From: Firmicutes bacterium UBA5486
Lineage (GTDB): Bacteria > Bacillota > UBA4882 > UBA10575
DNA: 21,320 nucleotides
Direction of reading: 5' to 3'
NCBI GenBank assembly: GCA_002427045.1
Contig: DIPO01000064.1
Location: 15,943-37,262 of the forward strand
In this document: positions 21,199 through 21,320 of the stretch, one piece after another
How the letters are laid out: every line of letters starts with the position of its first letter
Numbering within the stretch: the first letter of the stretch is position 1
The notes under the pieces: generated by a model
What the model was told of the DNA's origin: nothing
The model's database searches: none
What the model saw: the letters and a program-made list of their open reading frames with translations, nothing else
Made by a program: the position numbers and the translations under genes

Positions 21199-21320
21199 TT
21201 AAGGAACCGCATAATGGATGCCATAGGTAATTATACAATTCCCTTGGTTAGTATTATTGAATTTCCCAGTTAAATAGGGCTTTTTGCGTTGCCATTGATT
21301 TTTTTGTCCCTGCACAATAT
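21199..21320 (-). CDS. Possible C-terminal end of a gene running off the window
   Basis: One minus-strand frame is open from the window edge to a TAA at 21199-21201. The 39 residues end QGNCIITYGIHYAVP. An open run of this length is only mildly unlikely by chance in AT-rich DNA. No family was recognised, and no terminator separates it from ymaF. Treat as tentative. Confidence 0.25.
   Translation of the reverse strand, partial: IVQGQKNQWQRKKPYLTGKFNNTNQGNCIITYGIHYAVP

Noticed and set aside
21230..21290. Terminator-like CCC...GGG followed by CTTTTT near the right edge
   Set aside because: The stem is only three or four base pairs.
1..21320. tRNA, rRNA, CRISPR arrays or transposase genes
   Set aside because: No such conserved sequences, regular repeat-spacer arrays or transposase-like frames were found; the repeats present are hairpin elements of three families without a coding part.

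Overview
The window looks like chromosome of a low-GC (roughly 38%) anaerobe-type Firmicute that probably has an outer membrane. Strong AGGAGG-type ribosome binding sites, frequent TTG starts, a LacI-controlled sugar ABC operon without its own ATPase, and a YmaF-family protein point to Firmicutes. Three proteins with Sec signals and C-terminal beta-barrel-like regions, two of them ending in Phe, point to a diderm lineage such as Halanaerobiales or Hydrogenispora/Limnochordia-like bacteria. The lineage is inference; no rRNA or tRNA gene is present to fix it. No prophage, CRISPR array or insertion sequence with a transposase was seen.

Layout: (1) 1-330, tail of a repeat, two hairpins and a double LacI-type operator. 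(2) 334-5013 (+), a sugar-uptake operon: LacI regulator, cupin, solute-binding protein and two permeases, closed by a strong bidirectional terminator. (3) 5127-6228 (-), a LiaF-like envelope-stress membrane protein and its leader. (4) 6414-8901 (-), a polar amino-acid ABC transporter (binding lipoprotein, permease, ATPase), with a hairpin and an apparent lysine-riboswitch fragment between the first two genes. (5) 8981-9131, interspersed hairpin repeats. (6) 9269-10539 (-), a stand-alone trpB with promoter and terminator. (7) 10828-15021 (+), an SPFH/prohibitin-like protein, then an 877-residue secreted metalloprotease-propeller-barrel fusion. (8) 15161-17159 (-), a two-gene operon of paralogous barrel-like proteins, one fused to a DUF4097 stalk. 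(9) 17324-18490 (+), a queuosine-precursor transporter and QueF, under a preQ1-I type riboswitch. (10) 18488-18940, a cluster of three repeat families. (11) 19057-20558 (+), a MATE exporter with an overlapping upstream ORF. (12) 20713-21138 (-), a His-rich YmaF-family protein whose ribosome binding site and start codon are locked in a leader stem.

Two themes run through the window. One is cis-acting RNA: a preQ1-I pseudoknot, an L-box-like fragment, a sequestering leader in front of ymaF, intercistronic hairpins after both solute-binding protein genes, and a promoter-proximal hairpin shared by two envelope operons. The other is intergenic repeats: at least three families of hairpin-forming elements. 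Family 1 has five copies and lies on both sides of the amino-acid transporter operon and directly at the queF stop codon.

The envelope genes (LiaF-like, metalloprotease-barrel, DUF4097-barrel and small barrel) suggest cell-surface maintenance. Two of those operons share a promoter-proximal element, so they may be co-regulated.
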